Assembly: GCA_949126835.1 (NCBI GenBank)
Contig: OX421493.1
Coordinates: 59,381,898 to 59,445,897, forward strand
Source: Anisus vortex
Taxonomy: Eukaryota > Mollusca > Gastropoda > Planorbidae
DNA: 64,000 bases
Reading direction: 5' to 3'
Part shown: one piece after another, positions 52,401 through 56,583 of the stretch
Layout of the letters: each line of letters starts with the position of its first letter
Numbering within the stretch: the first letter of the stretch is position 1
Notes under the pieces: generated by a model
Told to the model about the DNA's origin: nothing
What the model saw: the letters and a program-made list of their open reading frames with translations, nothing else
The model's database searches: none
Translations under genes and position numbers: made by a program

Positions 52401-53738
52401 CCTGGAAAACTATTAAATTAACATCATTTAAAACCATAATTAAAATGTAAGACTAGACTCGGATCACGGATGAGCGTAGGATGCAATAATCTTCTTTATT
52501 GAAGGAGCGTCTTTAATAAGATTTTTAAAATAAACTTTGGTCATCATTTAGTTACTATGTTTTGTCATTTTCTCATTCCTCCATATCTTATATTCTAAAA
52601 CCTGCTAATCTGGATGTAACTAAAAAAAGGTTTTTTGAAACCATTGTGTCTAATTGTGAAATGTTTAAAACACTAATATTTCATTGACAGAAATGGAGCA
52701 ACATACAGTGGTCTGGCGTGTGTCCTGTCTCTACTGCTGGACAGAATTGAACATGACACCTGCTTGGCCGTACCGCTGGTTGTTGGAAGTATCAAGTCTA
52801 TAAGAACTCAAGTTATACCAACATTTGTAAGTTCAAACACAATATTATGTACTTACAGTTTCAATGAAGATCAAAGCTAAAAATAGTGTAGACAATTAAC
52901 TTGTTTTCATTATTAAAATAATCAAAGAATGACTTGGTAGATTAAGAATTGTGGAGAGTTCTTAGTGTATTATGTGTGACAATTATAAAAATCTAACTAT
53001 CAAAATTAAATCTTAAACTAAATTTTACAAGAGTAATACCATTAGTCAAATCACTAAACCTAGAAACACTAAAGGACAGAAGGGCAAAAAGTAAAGTAGT
53101 AATAATATATAAGGCATTAAACTCTAATTTAGAAATACACCACAATAACAACCTGTTGCAAAGCTCAGATAAAGACAAAGACAATAATGCATTCCTTATC
53201 CCTTACGCAAGAATAAATGCATATAAGTACTGTACTCTTTCTTCCCGAGTGGCATCCGGGAATGGGTTACCTGAATAAATCAGATAAACCAGTAACTTAA
53301 CATCATTTAATACACTAATAAACTTGCAAGACTATATTCAGGCCACGAATAGTCGTAGGATGCAATGATCTTCTGTAATATATCAGATTAGTATTATTAA
53401 TCCAAGGTATATTAAGATATTTCTAATGCATGGGTTAATCCAATAGTATGGGCCGGGTAGTATGGCTCACAGAGGCTACACAATAATCTAGTACTAGGCA
53501 CTTTATTTAATTGTATAAAGTTTGTTTAATCATTGTATTATTCTTTTAACTTTACTTATATCTCCAGGAGCAGTACTATATGTTGCATGAAGCTTTACAG
53601 AGATACAATGAGACGACGGGAACTTACAGTAATATGGAGGACAGTATTTTACCAAACTTTAGCAAGGGAAGAACGAGTCTCGCCCAACCATCAGATGAAT
53701 CTCATTATGGCAATGGAAATATTTACAGCAACATGTAA
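1417..53738 (+). CDS. Receptor-type tyrosine phosphatase with F-type lectin and EGF-like ectodomain (gene A, 34 coding exons)
   Basis: Single-pass receptor predicted to bind a ligand outside the cell and dephosphorylate phosphotyrosine inside. I joined 34 exons; every junction has AG/GT and the reading frame is kept throughout, giving 4377 nt (1458 aa). Order by residue: signal peptide 1-22, EGF-like 27-67, jelly-roll-like 68-186, F-type lectin 187-324, ten EGF-like repeats 325-778, transmembrane about 784-806, juxtamembrane 807-876, phosphatase D1 877-1159, degenerate D2 1160-1402, tail 1403-1458. Catalytic Cys1064, Arg1070 and Asp1034 are present. The extracellular exons are all phase 1-1, typical of exon shuffling; the intracellular exons use mixed phases. 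The start is the only ATG in frame with a signal peptide, and the paralogue at 61745 has the same start and exon length. Exon coordinates are in the domain entries below. Human-style names (PTPRK and similar) are not justified because the ectodomain differs. Transcript evidence is the missing proof; alternative exons cannot be excluded. Confidence 0.9.
1971..2246 (+). mobile_element. tRNA-derived SINE (family 1) in intron 1 of gene A
   Basis: Begins with a tRNA-like head: a box A-like GCCGAGCGGCAGC and box B GGTTCGAATCC, followed by a conserved body (GGGTGTCCCTGAGT ... GTGCTGGCCACAC) and a tail ending near TACTTTACTTACTA. Flanked by the direct repeat ATTAATG at 1964-1970 and 2247-2253. The paralogous intron of gene B (about 62858-62870) lacks it, an empty site. 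Related copies are at 60786-61017 and, inverted, at about 43345-43600. Confidence 0.8.
2254..4311. other. Intron 1 of gene A: duplicated blocks and a hAT-like fragment
   Basis: About 2810-3450 matches 62095-62690 in intron 1 of gene B; 2254-2810 has no counterpart that I can see in gene B apart from its first bases. At 3673-3870 lies a hAT-type fragment: CAGTGGTCGGCAACC at the left and GGCACGCTGTTATCAAAACG at the right resemble the termini of the element at 39044-39253, but the right terminus is worn and no target duplication is clear. The rest is AT-rich. Confidence 0.5.
4312..4480 (+). mobile_element. LINE 3'-end fragment (common family), intron 1
   Basis: Matches the segment CACTAGAGGACA...AAACTCTAATTTAGAAATAC shared with copies at 48150, 52180, 53024, 59296 and 62957, which encodes the end of a non-LTR reverse transcriptase. 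Truncated at both ends. Confidence 0.65.
4854..4976 (+). CDS. Gene A exon 2: N-terminal EGF-like module
   Basis: A 123-nt phase 1-1 exon between CAG (4851-4853) and GTAAGT (4977). It encodes residues 27-67 with cysteines spaced CHC-x3-C-x5-C-x5-C-x8-C and the ending WFGLKCQY, an EGF-like fold with the usual aromatic-Gly near the last cysteine. The paralogous exon at 63507-63623 keeps every cysteine and the WFGLKCQY ending but differs in most loop residues. In this architecture the module sits between signal peptide and lectin. Confidence 0.85.
4977..5730. other. Intron 2 of gene A
   Basis: Contains a slightly GC-richer stretch (5040-5290) with no homology I can recognise, probably an old repeat; the rest is AT-rich. 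No coding signal. Confidence 0.4.
5731..12856 (+). CDS. Gene A exons 3-6: jelly-roll-like module and F-type (fucolectin-like) lectin module
   Basis: Exons 5731-5895, 10587-10778, 11103-11315 and 12656-12856, all phase 1-1. Exons 5-6 (residues 187-324) read as an F-type lectin of the F5/8-C (discoidin-like) fold: NMALLQ...ASKAVDGN near the start, SCTHT, IWGVQL, then YNRGDVNNYRLKGFEL and a C-terminal CEVEIYGG. The family fucose-binding motif is H-x(24-26)-R-x-D-x4-R; here H229, R255, D257 and R262 fit it with 25 residues between H and R, so the sugar site looks intact. The motif is completed across the exon 5/6 junction. Exons 3-4 (68-186) have a similar size and end in LYVNGG, suggesting a diverged sister module, but no sugar motif is visible. 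Lectin assignment of exons 5-6 is firm by motif; that of exons 3-4 is inference. Ligand is unknown. Confidence 0.85.
6430..9480 (-). mobile_element. Decayed CR1/L2-type LINE with endonuclease and reverse transcriptase, intron 3
   Basis: On the reverse strand, from 9465 down: GLLNTQSSVKKA..ICDVITE and ITETWLHE (start of an APE-like endonuclease), TGQRGGGIAVIH (8340s), LILGDFNVHWDE (about 8090-8130), a linker (7980-7390), then reverse transcriptase with PTKIV..L and IKPLLKKKGLDPSD (7250-7010), FDLSAAFDVINHDLL (6780-6830) and a LYADDT catalytic box near 6539-6550. The frame is broken several times and the 3' end is cut just after the YADD region, so the copy is dead. The endonuclease is interrupted by the minisatellite at 8378-9250. 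Confidence 0.85.
8378..9250. repeat. 40-bp (and 36-bp) minisatellite inside the LINE endonuclease region
   Basis: The block TCATGTCCCT starts at 8401 and recurs every 40 bp through 9001 (16 exact steps), then the spacing switches to 36 bp and mixed 36/40 bp up to about 9245. The unit, read on the reverse strand, encodes AIRDMTPDGYTFF, the LINE's own endonuclease segment. The 40-bp type also changes frame at each unit; the 36-bp type is in frame (12 residues). Confidence 0.9.
9481..10404. other. Rest of intron 3, upstream of the inverted LINE tail
   Basis: A CT-rich stretch at about 9840-10110 and otherwise AT-rich DNA. I see no gene or classifiable repeat. Confidence 0.35.
10405..10505 (-). 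mobile_element. LINE 3'-tail fragment, inverted, intron 3
   Basis: ACAGACGCTCCTTCTATAAA, then GAAGATTATTGCGTCCTACG is the reverse complement of the common LINE 3' end (CGTAGGACGCAATAATCTTC...GCGTCTGTAAT). Only about 100 bp remain. Confidence 0.65.
11743..12112. mobile_element. Non-autonomous hAT element (370 bp), intron 5
   Basis: Terminal inverted repeats CAGGGGTCGGGAACCT and AGGTTCCCGACCCCTG enclose 370 bp without coding capacity. An exact 8-bp target duplication, CTCTAGTG, lies at 11735-11742 and 12113-12120, diagnostic of the hAT superfamily. Confidence 0.9.
12857..13751. other. Intron 6 first part: unclassified GC-richer repeats
   Basis: 13010-13120 and 13490-13670 are GC-richer than the surroundings. 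The second stretch holds an imperfect direct duplication of about 55 bp (GTCGGAATAATATCTTCCG and GCCGGAAGAATATCTCCCAC). No coding signal and no recognised family. Confidence 0.35.
13752..13835 (-). mobile_element. LINE 3'-tail fragment, inverted, intron 6
   Basis: GAGTCTAGTCTCGCATTTTT to TTCAGGCAACCCATTCC is the inverse of the common LINE end GGAATGGGTTGCCTGAA...TGCAAGACTAGACTC. Confidence 0.6.
13836..15556. other. Rest of intron 6, with a hAT-like end at 14140-14500
   Basis: CAGGGCCCTCACAAGCC at 14143 looks like a hAT terminus, and GCATAGGTTATAAACC followed by TTTTTCGGCTCACCGCCCCC (14226-14268) is the inverse of one end of the CATAGGTTCTCAAC elements at 28597 and 44912. No second terminus could be matched. 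The remainder is AT-rich without features. Confidence 0.4.
15557..20394 (+). CDS. Gene A exons 7-10: first four MEGF/Draper-like EGF repeats
   Basis: Exons 15557-15685, 18283-18417, 18653-18790 and 20260-20394 (129, 135, 138 and 135 nt), all phase 1-1, encode residues 325-503. Each has about eight cysteines in the laminin-type/Draper EGF pattern: a W/F-G-x-N-C start, C-x3-C pairs and a C-terminal G-(Y/F)-x5-C (for example CIAGYQGEQC in exon 8). Exon 7 is the most divergent (CPSGWDLDCKNC, ending GFSNPPAC). Such repeats form rigid stalks or bind ligands in MEGF10/Draper-type engulfment receptors; the family link is known, the function here is inferred. Confidence 0.86.
15773..15902 (-). mobile_element. 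LINE 3'-tail fragment, inverted, intron 7
   Basis: CTATAAAGAAGATTATTGCG, then TCCTACGCTAATCCGTGGTC is the reverse complement of the common LINE 3' end; about 130 bp long. Confidence 0.65.
16140..17270 (-). mobile_element. LINE reverse transcriptase remnant, intron 7
   Basis: On the reverse strand, 16471-16187 encodes LQKVQNMASKIVLN, LKKLHWLTI, ILYKSLHGQASQYM and ELHTSEKR, the thumb/C-terminal part of CR1/L2-type reverse transcriptase. Further up (17180-17050) pieces read like SCETALVKLMNDL and FICGQAVNWF-type segments, with stops and frameshifts. It is a second, different LINE copy from that at 6430. Confidence 0.75.
17271..18282. other. Rest of intron 7
   Basis: Unclassified repetitive-looking DNA; 17280-17650 is GC-richer and yields several overlapping open frames on both strands with no family resemblance, which I take as chance. 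No features supported. Confidence 0.35.
19681..19930. repeat. 20-bp minisatellite, about 12 units
   Basis: Units of TGTATATTTACTCCCCTCCG (with TGTATATGTA variants) follow each other at exactly 20-bp spacing. The open frames through it (VYLLPSVYIYSPP type) arise from the repeat and are not a gene. Confidence 0.92.
19945..20041 (-). mobile_element. tRNA-like SINE head, inverted
   Basis: Read on the reverse strand, a tRNA-like segment with GCACAGTCGCTCGGTTGCTG at the 5' end and a box B-like GGTTTGACTCC; it lies directly after the 20-bp minisatellite. A tRNA gene is unlikely because no full cloverleaf or anticodon arm can be drawn. Ends approximate. Confidence 0.4.
20395..22217. other. Intron 10, with a LINE endonuclease remnant and a TA microsatellite
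   Basis: About 20877-20955 (+) encodes PDEELLSVSLRPNYLPYAT, a segment I associate with the endonuclease region of mollusc non-LTR elements, in a damaged context. A pure (TA)n run covers 21422-21448. The rest is AT-rich. Confidence 0.45.
22218..33187 (+). CDS. Gene A exons 11-16: remaining six EGF repeats, four nearly identical
   Basis: Exons 22218-22352, 22628-22762, 27898-28032, 30423-30557 (all exactly 135 nt), 31788-31928 (141 nt) and 33044-33187 (144 nt) encode residues 504-778, phase 1-1 throughout. Exons 11-14 share the core YG(Q/P)NCSL(N/D)CS and the spacing of all eight cysteines, so they look like recent one-exon tandem duplications; exons 15 and 16 have longer loops. Introns between them contain the 4.25-kb foldback element (between exons 12 and 13) and a 1.3-kb hAT-type element (between 13 and 14). 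Because each exon is symmetrical, skipping any of them would keep the frame, so repeat number could vary by splicing. Confidence 0.87.
22956..27205. mobile_element. Foldback-type DNA transposon, about 4.25 kb, intron 12
   Basis: The ends CCCGACATTTAAACATGCGAC (left) and GTCGCATGTTTAAATGTCGGG (right) are inverted, and the inverted homology continues over more than 1 kb: subterminal tandem ACATACGGACACTTAATC-like units (22960-23160 and 27010-27200), the block CACTATACCATTAAAATAAA...CCCATTTCA, and a GC-rich block with CAGCCACG and GGCGTCAC. A second, inner pair of arms (24240-24540 and 25370-26045) repeats the same blocks. A 7-bp target duplication TAACCGT flanks it (22949-22955 and 27206-27212). 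No transposase is encoded. Long arms, internal repeats and 7-bp duplications recall Galileo/foldback elements of the P superfamily. Confidence 0.8.
27250..27765 (+). mobile_element. LINE reverse transcriptase 3' part (common family), intron 12
   Basis: Encodes NKTLGFIKRNLYKC and LTLVRPILEYAGLV..DPST, then KLEQIQKIAAMFITSEYSQL, the C-terminal part of a non-LTR reverse transcriptase, and ends with GAAGCGTCTGTAAAATATA. It is the longest copy of the common 3'-end family and shows the reading frame that the shorter copies continue. Confidence 0.75.
28597..29871. mobile_element. hAT-type element with CATAGGTTCTCAAC termini (copy 1, 1275 bp), intron 13
   Basis: CATAGGTTCTCAACGGGGGC at the left and GTTGAGAACCTATG at the right are inverted; the exact 8-bp duplication CTTTACAT lies at 28589-28596 and 29872-29879. 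Subterminal G-rich tracts (GGGGGGCGGTGA) occur at both ends. No transposase. Carries a nested 218-bp insertion at 29029-29246. Confidence 0.9.
29029..29246. mobile_element. Nested 218-bp SINE-like insertion in the hAT element
   Basis: Flanked by the exact 9-bp repeat GTTGGTTCA (29020-29028 and 29247-29255); the sister hAT copy at 44912 is uninterrupted here (about 45235-45250). The insert is GC-rich, unlike its surroundings, with small hairpins such as CACGCCTTCGGCGTG and GAGCTTCGGCTC. It matches none of the other SINEs in the window that I can see. Confidence 0.7.
29880..30422. other. Rest of intron 13
   Basis: AT-rich with a short G-run/C-run pair (30188-30240: GGGGGTGGGGGG, then a C run of about 13). 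Possibly the remains of another transposon terminus (CCCCTGGTTTT). No coding signal. Confidence 0.35.
30558..31787. other. Intron 14
   Basis: AT-rich; nothing recognisable. The open frame on the reverse strand at 31007-31213 has no family features. Confidence 0.4.
32186..32443. mobile_element. MITE with AGACTATAATAAGATGG-type termini (copy 1), intron 15
   Basis: Left end AGACTATAAAAAGATGGATC and right end GGTCGATCTGATTAAAGTCT are inverted; the body is shared with copies at 34559-34813 and 37721-38098 (GACAGCGTTATTGG stretch). No coding capacity; superfamily not determined. Confidence 0.65.
32444..33043. other. Rest of intron 15
   Basis: AT-rich, no supported feature. Confidence 0.4.
33188..33949. 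other. Intron 16
   Basis: Contains a short TTGG/TTGC tetranucleotide run (33311-33338) and an unclassified stretch at 33340-33690; otherwise AT-rich. Confidence 0.35.
33950..35651 (+). CDS. Gene A exons 17-19: transmembrane helix and juxtamembrane segment
   Basis: Exons 33950-34037, 34454-34533 and 35527-35651. Exon 17 encodes a strongly hydrophobic stretch (GAIVGSIIAILVIAVLIAAG, then AIFW) followed by the stop-transfer KRRYHKK from exon 18, which places the C-terminus in the cytoplasm. Exon 19 holds SPYSNI (Tyr842), which fits both an ITIM-like S-x-Y-x-x-I pattern and a Grb2-type YxN site, and then a charged segment (DYLRTHNTEVLAEQYR) that corresponds to the helical wedge preceding RPTP catalytic domains. 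The phase changes from 1 to 2, 1 and 0 here, marking the boundary between shuffled ectodomain and ancestral phosphatase gene. Confidence 0.87.
34559..34813. mobile_element. MITE, same family (copy 2), intron 18
   Basis: AAAGACTATAATAAGATGAA at the left and CCATCTTATTATAGTCTTT at the right form a clear terminal inverted repeat around 255 bp. The flanks share TCTGTC (34552-34557 and 34814-34819), possibly the target duplication, off by one base from the left terminus. Confidence 0.75.
35042..35215 (+). mobile_element. LINE 3'-end fragment (common family), intron 18
   Basis: GGGTTGCCTGAATAAACCAG to GAAGAAGCGTCTGTAATGTA, the common LINE tail, about 170 bp. Confidence 0.7.
35764..37248 (+). mobile_element. 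Degenerate hAT transposon with ZMYM/DUF4371-like transposase remains, intron 19
   Basis: Termini TAGTGGCGTAGCTAGG and CCTAGCTACGCCACTG are inverted (one mismatch at the first base), with the 8-bp duplication CTTTTATT at 35756-35763 and 37249-37256. Inside, 36543-36700 encodes EKQRWRDILKRILTCIKFL and NLALRGHEEHL, then GNFHSVIKLIAQYDP, which I recognise as the transposase type found in ZMYM-like/DUF4371 hAT proteins; 36990-37100 continues with KLESVNIPLADFRSQCYDDA. Stops and frameshifts show it is dead. 1485 bp, so also internally deleted. Confidence 0.85.
37721..38098. mobile_element. MITE, same family (copy 3, composite), intron 19
   Basis: Starts with AAAGACTATATTAAGATGGA at 37721. A right terminus (CATTATAGTCTTT) is met at 37996 and a second one (TATTATAGTCTTT) at 38098, so either two copies are fused or the end was duplicated. 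Confidence 0.6.
38307..47485 (+). CDS. Gene A exons 20-27: catalytic protein tyrosine phosphatase domain D1
   Basis: Exons 38307-38394, 38837-38913, 39758-39794 (only 37 nt), 41265-41362, 41881-42000, 42763-42908, 43762-43897 and 47339-47485 encode residues 877-1159. All class I PTP landmarks are seen in order: KNRYKNICPYD (substrate recognition loop), DYINASYV, AAQGP, KCDKYWPDSG, WPDQGVP with general acid Asp1034, the signature HCSAGVGRTG with nucleophile Cys1064 and Arg1070, and the Q-loop IQTPDQYIF. The signature is split between exons 25 and 26 after the Cys codon, a placement common in RPTP genes. The domain should be active: it hydrolyses phosphotyrosine on substrate proteins via a cysteinyl-phosphate intermediate. 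Substrates cannot be inferred. Confidence 0.93.
39044..39253. mobile_element. Non-autonomous hAT element (210 bp), intron 21
   Basis: CAGGGGTTGGGCAGCCT and AGGTTGCCGACCCCTG form the termini, with the exact 8-bp duplication ATGTAGAT at 39036-39043 and 39254-39261. Related by termini to the fragment at 3673. Confidence 0.88.
39836..40880 (-). mobile_element. Unclassified non-autonomous element (copy 1, inverted), intron 22
   Basis: Its two ends match, in inverted orientation, the two ends of 46343-46918: AGAGCATTCGCAATAGGCGT at the left and CACGTGCTTTTTGTCACATG at the right. The interior is about 470 bp longer than the other copy, so it probably holds a further insertion. No coding capacity. 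Confidence 0.6.
41363..41880. other. Intron 23
   Basis: Has three imperfect repeats of a CTTTTATAAATGAAAC-like unit of about 45 bp between 41585 and 41775. Otherwise AT-rich. Confidence 0.4.
42001..42762. other. Intron 24
   Basis: AT-rich, no supported feature. Confidence 0.4.
43345..43600 (-). mobile_element. tRNA-derived SINE (family 1), intron 25 of gene A
   Basis: On the reverse strand the sequence reads as a tRNA-like head (box B near 43540-43550) followed by the same body as the copies at 1971 and 60786 (the GTGTCCCTGAGTCC stretch at about 43490-43505 and the CACTGAAACTGGTGAAC part near 43410). Ends are approximate; no target duplication was identified. Confidence 0.7.
43898..44903. 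other. Intron 26, first part
   Basis: AT-rich with a short TA run at 44550-44564; no supported feature. Confidence 0.4.
44912..45671. mobile_element. hAT-type element with CATAGGTTCTCAAC termini (copy 2, 760 bp), intron 26
   Basis: Same termini and G-rich subterminal tracts as 28597-29871, with its own exact 8-bp duplication ACCTAGAG (44904-44911 and 45672-45679). It carries a tRNA-like TTATGGTTGGTTCACCGGAC segment at the place where copy 1 was hit by the 218-bp insert, showing the pre-insertion state. Confidence 0.9.
46343..46918 (+). mobile_element. Unclassified non-autonomous element (copy 2), intron 26
   Basis: Ends ATAGGGCGTTTGCAATCACG and ACCGAGAACGCTCTAT are imperfect inverted repeats (ATAGRGCGTT). 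Both ends are found, inverted, at 39836-40880. No coding capacity; TA may be the target site. Confidence 0.6.
48150..48516 (+). mobile_element. LINE 3' end (common family), intron 27
   Basis: Encodes LEQIQKRFAKLITSEYLQL, LVKLLNRETLENRRAKSKVV and a following segment of reverse transcriptase C-terminus, then the tail CGTAGGACGCAATAATCTTC and GGAGCGTCTGTAAT. One of the best preserved copies. Confidence 0.82.
48682..52826 (+). CDS. Gene A exons 28-33: degenerate second phosphatase domain D2 (pseudophosphatase)
   Basis: Exons 48682-48799, 49010-49083, 49439-49576, 51135-51263, 51913-52046 and 52691-52826 encode residues 1160-1402. The fold is recognisable from KNRFPSIIP, DSYINAVFLQ, the TDFWRMV helix and ANYLPSEE (the usual YWP segment). 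Catalysis is not expected: the substrate-loop Tyr is Phe, the AQGP motif is LPM, no WPD loop is present, and the signature reads YTCRNGATYSG, keeping Cys1356 but replacing the following His/Arg environment. In RPTPs D2 commonly regulates D1 or binds partners. Exon 31 (51135) starts inside the last unit of the 41-bp satellite, see that entry; the frame and the conserved Y-x-P segment support this acceptor. Confidence 0.88.
49919..51158. repeat. 41-bp satellite of about 30 units, derived from the acceptor and start of exon 31
   Basis: Consensus unit: ACAATTGCCAACTATTTACT followed by GTAAAACTATATCTATATCAG (41 bp), with single-base variants. The last unit contains the true acceptor TATCAG (51129-51134) and the first 20 bases of exon 31 (ACAATTGCTAACTATTTACC). 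The repeats fill almost all of intron 30 after 49919. Open frames within are products of the repeat. Confidence 0.95.
51264..51912. other. Intron 31
   Basis: AT-rich; no supported feature. Confidence 0.4.
52180..52530 (+). mobile_element. LINE 3' end (common family), intron 32
   Basis: Starts in AGAAACACTAGAGGACAG and runs through GGGTTGCCTGAAATTACC to GGATGAGCGTAGGATGCAAT. Encodes the damaged C-terminus of the reverse transcriptase. Confidence 0.75.
53024..53395 (+). mobile_element. LINE 3' end (common family), intron 33
   Basis: AAGAGTAATACCATTAGTCA, then the RR-A-K-S-K-V-V coding stretch and the tail, ending near GATCTTCTGTAATATATC. It lies about 170 bp before the last exon of gene A. 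Confidence 0.75.
53568..53738 (+). CDS. Gene A exon 34: C-terminal helix and tail with tyrosine motifs
   Basis: The last coding exon encodes 56 residues and ends with TAA at 53736-53738. It starts with EQYYMLHEALQRY, the final helix of a PTP domain, and continues as a short low-complexity tail. The tail contains TYSNM (Tyr1422), HYGN (Tyr1449) and the terminal IYSNM (Tyr1455). Y-x-N is the Grb2 SH2 pattern and Y-x-x-M the PI3-kinase p85 pattern, so the tail may dock SH2 proteins when phosphorylated; this is motif-based inference. Confidence 0.9.
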   Translation, partial: EQYYMLHEALQRYNETTGTYSNMEDSILPNFSKGRTSLAQPSDESHYGNGNIYSNM

Positions 53739-55785
53739 CACATTGAATTGTTATTAATGTTGTTGTTTTAGTTAAAAATGTCTAATCATATATTAGGTTA
53801 ATTATGATATTTTATATGATGATCTTGATATCCCAGTGTTTCTCCTGTGACTGAAATATATTATGGTTAAATCACTTTTATAAGATTGTATTAATTTTGT
53901 AATAATTTTATTTTCAAATCCAATTTATGTATTAACATTAAGTTTATTTATACAAATGTAAATAATCAAATATGTTATTGTTTTAATTACATTAATTAAA
54001 GTGATGTATTGAATGTTGAACATTACATTTATTGTGATGTATTGAATGTTGGACATTAAATTTAATGTGTGCTGTGGTTTTTATTTCATTTGATAATTCT
54101 TTTTTTTTTAAATTTTGAAATGATGCAAGTAGTTTTATATAATAGTGACTTTTGATTATCTTATATTTACTCGTAGGCACAACATGGGTCATACAATTAG
54201 GTTAAGTGTTGGGAATATTGACTTGATGTTTAGTAAAACTTACCATTGGGAAAGTTTGTGAGTTTCTTTGAAATAGTTGAATAGTTAATGACTATTGTTG
54301 CATAGAAAAATATTTATTGAAAAAAAAACAATATGTACTTATCCTAGTACTTGATCAATGCATGGTTTTCTATAGATAGTCGATGTTTTGTCGTTTTTTG
54401 TATCAGCTTAGGATAGTCTAAAGAGAATATTAGACTAGCAATGAATTATACAATACATAAGATCTTGGTCGGACTATGATGGTACCAACAAGAGTAATAT
54501 TTTATTCTGTGAGTGTTTGAATGAAAGGGATCAAACATTCAATTTTATTTTGTATTGTGACACCAAACATCAGACTGTTAAATTTTTGTTTTTTTAATAT
54601 TTAAACTACAACTGTGAACCTTGTGCTAAGATCAGTCCTCACGGTATCCATTGATGAACTACTAGTGTATAATTTTAACTTTGTTTATGTGTTTTTGTAG
54701 TCTTTTATCACATCCACATTTGTGTGTTATGTTAACTTTTTTTTTTTTTTAAACGTAACTTTTGTATTAAAAAAACAACAACAGTAAACGTAAGATTCAG
54801 TTTTTCCAAATACTTATATGCATGTGTTTGCAATAGTAGTTTAAACTACAAATACACATTTAAATGTGATTTCCTTGTGGCCCAATGGATATATAAAAAA
54901 ACAAGCTGTTTGAAATCGATACAATATAGATTACTTACACCCTACTGGCATCATTTACAGGTGAAGTGGTTTTATACATTTCTGAACTGTACAGCCTCAA
55001 TACATTCCAAATAACGAGTCATCTTCAGACACTCAGTTTAAGCAATATTTTGCCTCTCAATATTTTTCTACATGTTTTAATTTGATCCTCATTTTGAAGT
55101 TGATAAAACACATTTTTTTCATCACACAAGGAGCGTTGTATTTTTTTTTAAAACTAGTTTCCATTGTTGTATCTTATATAAGCCTAGCTGCAAATTCATG
55201 TACTAAGATACAGTGCATGCTATACATGTTCCAGTTTGATTTTGAAAGGTGTTAAGTTCAAATAATTCCTTCACTTATTAGAAAGGTTTGCCTTGCATTG
55301 AGTCTGTGTGCCAATAATTCCTATGTTAGTATTCAATTACTTCTTTTGTTCAAACCAAAGTTGATATAATATATAAATATATAGCCCTATATATATATGC
55401 AGGTCAAAGATTGAGTCTTTCTGTGATTTTTTCATAAACAGTTTTTTTTAAGAAATCTATGTCAATTACATGTAATTTACTAAACATATATCATGTACTG
55501 CTACTGACTTGTAATGTATCTTAATAAATTATCAAACAAAACACTATACTATTTATTACTATTTTAGCCATTGATGCGTTTAATTTACTTTTCTTATGAC
55601 AATATTCACTTTCCTACATGAAGGTAACACATGTATAGTTCTTCATTACGGGTGTATATTACTTCATTACAAAGTGGTCATTTATAAAGCTGTATAGAGT
55701 AAACTATTGGAATCCATACAGACGTGTCCAACAAGATAAATAGTAAATATTTTAACTAGATTTGTTTGTATTTATTTTAAATAAA
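53739..55785 (+). other. Probable 3' UTR and poly(A) signals of gene A
   Basis: AT-rich sequence downstream of the stop with no repeat or ORF of note. Canonical AATAAA hexamers occur at 55523-55528 and 55780-55785; earlier there are only ATTAAA variants (for example near 53996 and 54057). Which one is used is not decidable without transcripts. Confidence 0.4.
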
Positions 55786-56244
55786 GTACCAGATACATTG
55801 TTTATCTAACAGATTTAAAAGTCTGAATTTAACATTCAATTAGTCTAAAGTTAGACGAAATTAGACTAAAGGACTACATTTACAATTGATTAGACTAAAC
55901 TTTGGAGTAAATTAGACTAAATAATATTTTTATGTAAAAGTGATTTTAATTTATAGCGTGAAAATAATAATATGTCAGACCCTTTATTTTTACTTTTGGC
56001 TGGTCCTGTGTTTAGTACACCGGACTGTCAAAATAACGCCCAGGGTTCTAGCCCTGCCGCTGTCCAGTCCTCGCCTAAATTTCGAATCATGGACATAAAA
56101 AAATTATACCCCGTAGGAATATATGTAAACTTATAAGACTAAGATAAAGACGAAAAAAATTACAGTCTATCTTATAAGAATAACACAATGAATTAATACT
56201 TGGCATAAAGATAAAAATGGACTCGTTATCAGAGCCACTTTCAT
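55786..56244. other. Intergenic segment after gene A
   Basis: AT-rich; contains four imperfect copies of TTAGTCTAA/TTAGACTAA (55838-55925) and the SINE head fragment at 55997. No gene. Confidence 0.4.
55997..56075 (+). mobile_element. SINE family 2 head fragment
   Basis: GGCTGGTCCTGTGTTTAGTA, then CACCGGACTGTCAA and AGGGTTCTAGCCCTGCCGCT repeat the tRNA-like head seen at 236 and 60284. The 3' tail is not recognisable. Confidence 0.5.
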
Positions 56245-56583
56245 AAAAGCATGACTCGTCGCTCAGGGATTTTTACTCCATCTTGTCCACCCTCCCCTGC
56301 ACTTCTACCTCCTCGCCCCTCCTCAAAACCCACCCACTTGACGACCTCCCTGAACACTTCTCACTTCTCACAGTAATTTAAGGAGAAGATTGAGACTCTG
56401 CGCTGTTCCCTGGATCATGACGCCTACAGCCCATCTCCACCCTCTCCTAACTTCTCGGGCTTCCCTCTCTCCTGCTTCCAGCCTGTAACCATTGACATTG
56501 TCAAGCGCATCATCACAAGGACCACAAATCAAGACCTGCGAGCTTGACCCTCTGTCCGGCTTTTTATTTACAAAGTGCTTGGA
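56245..56583 (+). mobile_element. LINE reverse transcriptase region, 5' half of an interrupted copy
   Basis: Encodes EKIETLRCSLDHDAYSPSPP and then DPLSGFLFTKCLD, the linker and start of a CR1/L2-type reverse transcriptase, with frameshifts. The reading frame FTKCLD at the right edge continues as KLLTFITDI at 58706, after the transposon at 56584-58699. Confidence 0.78.
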
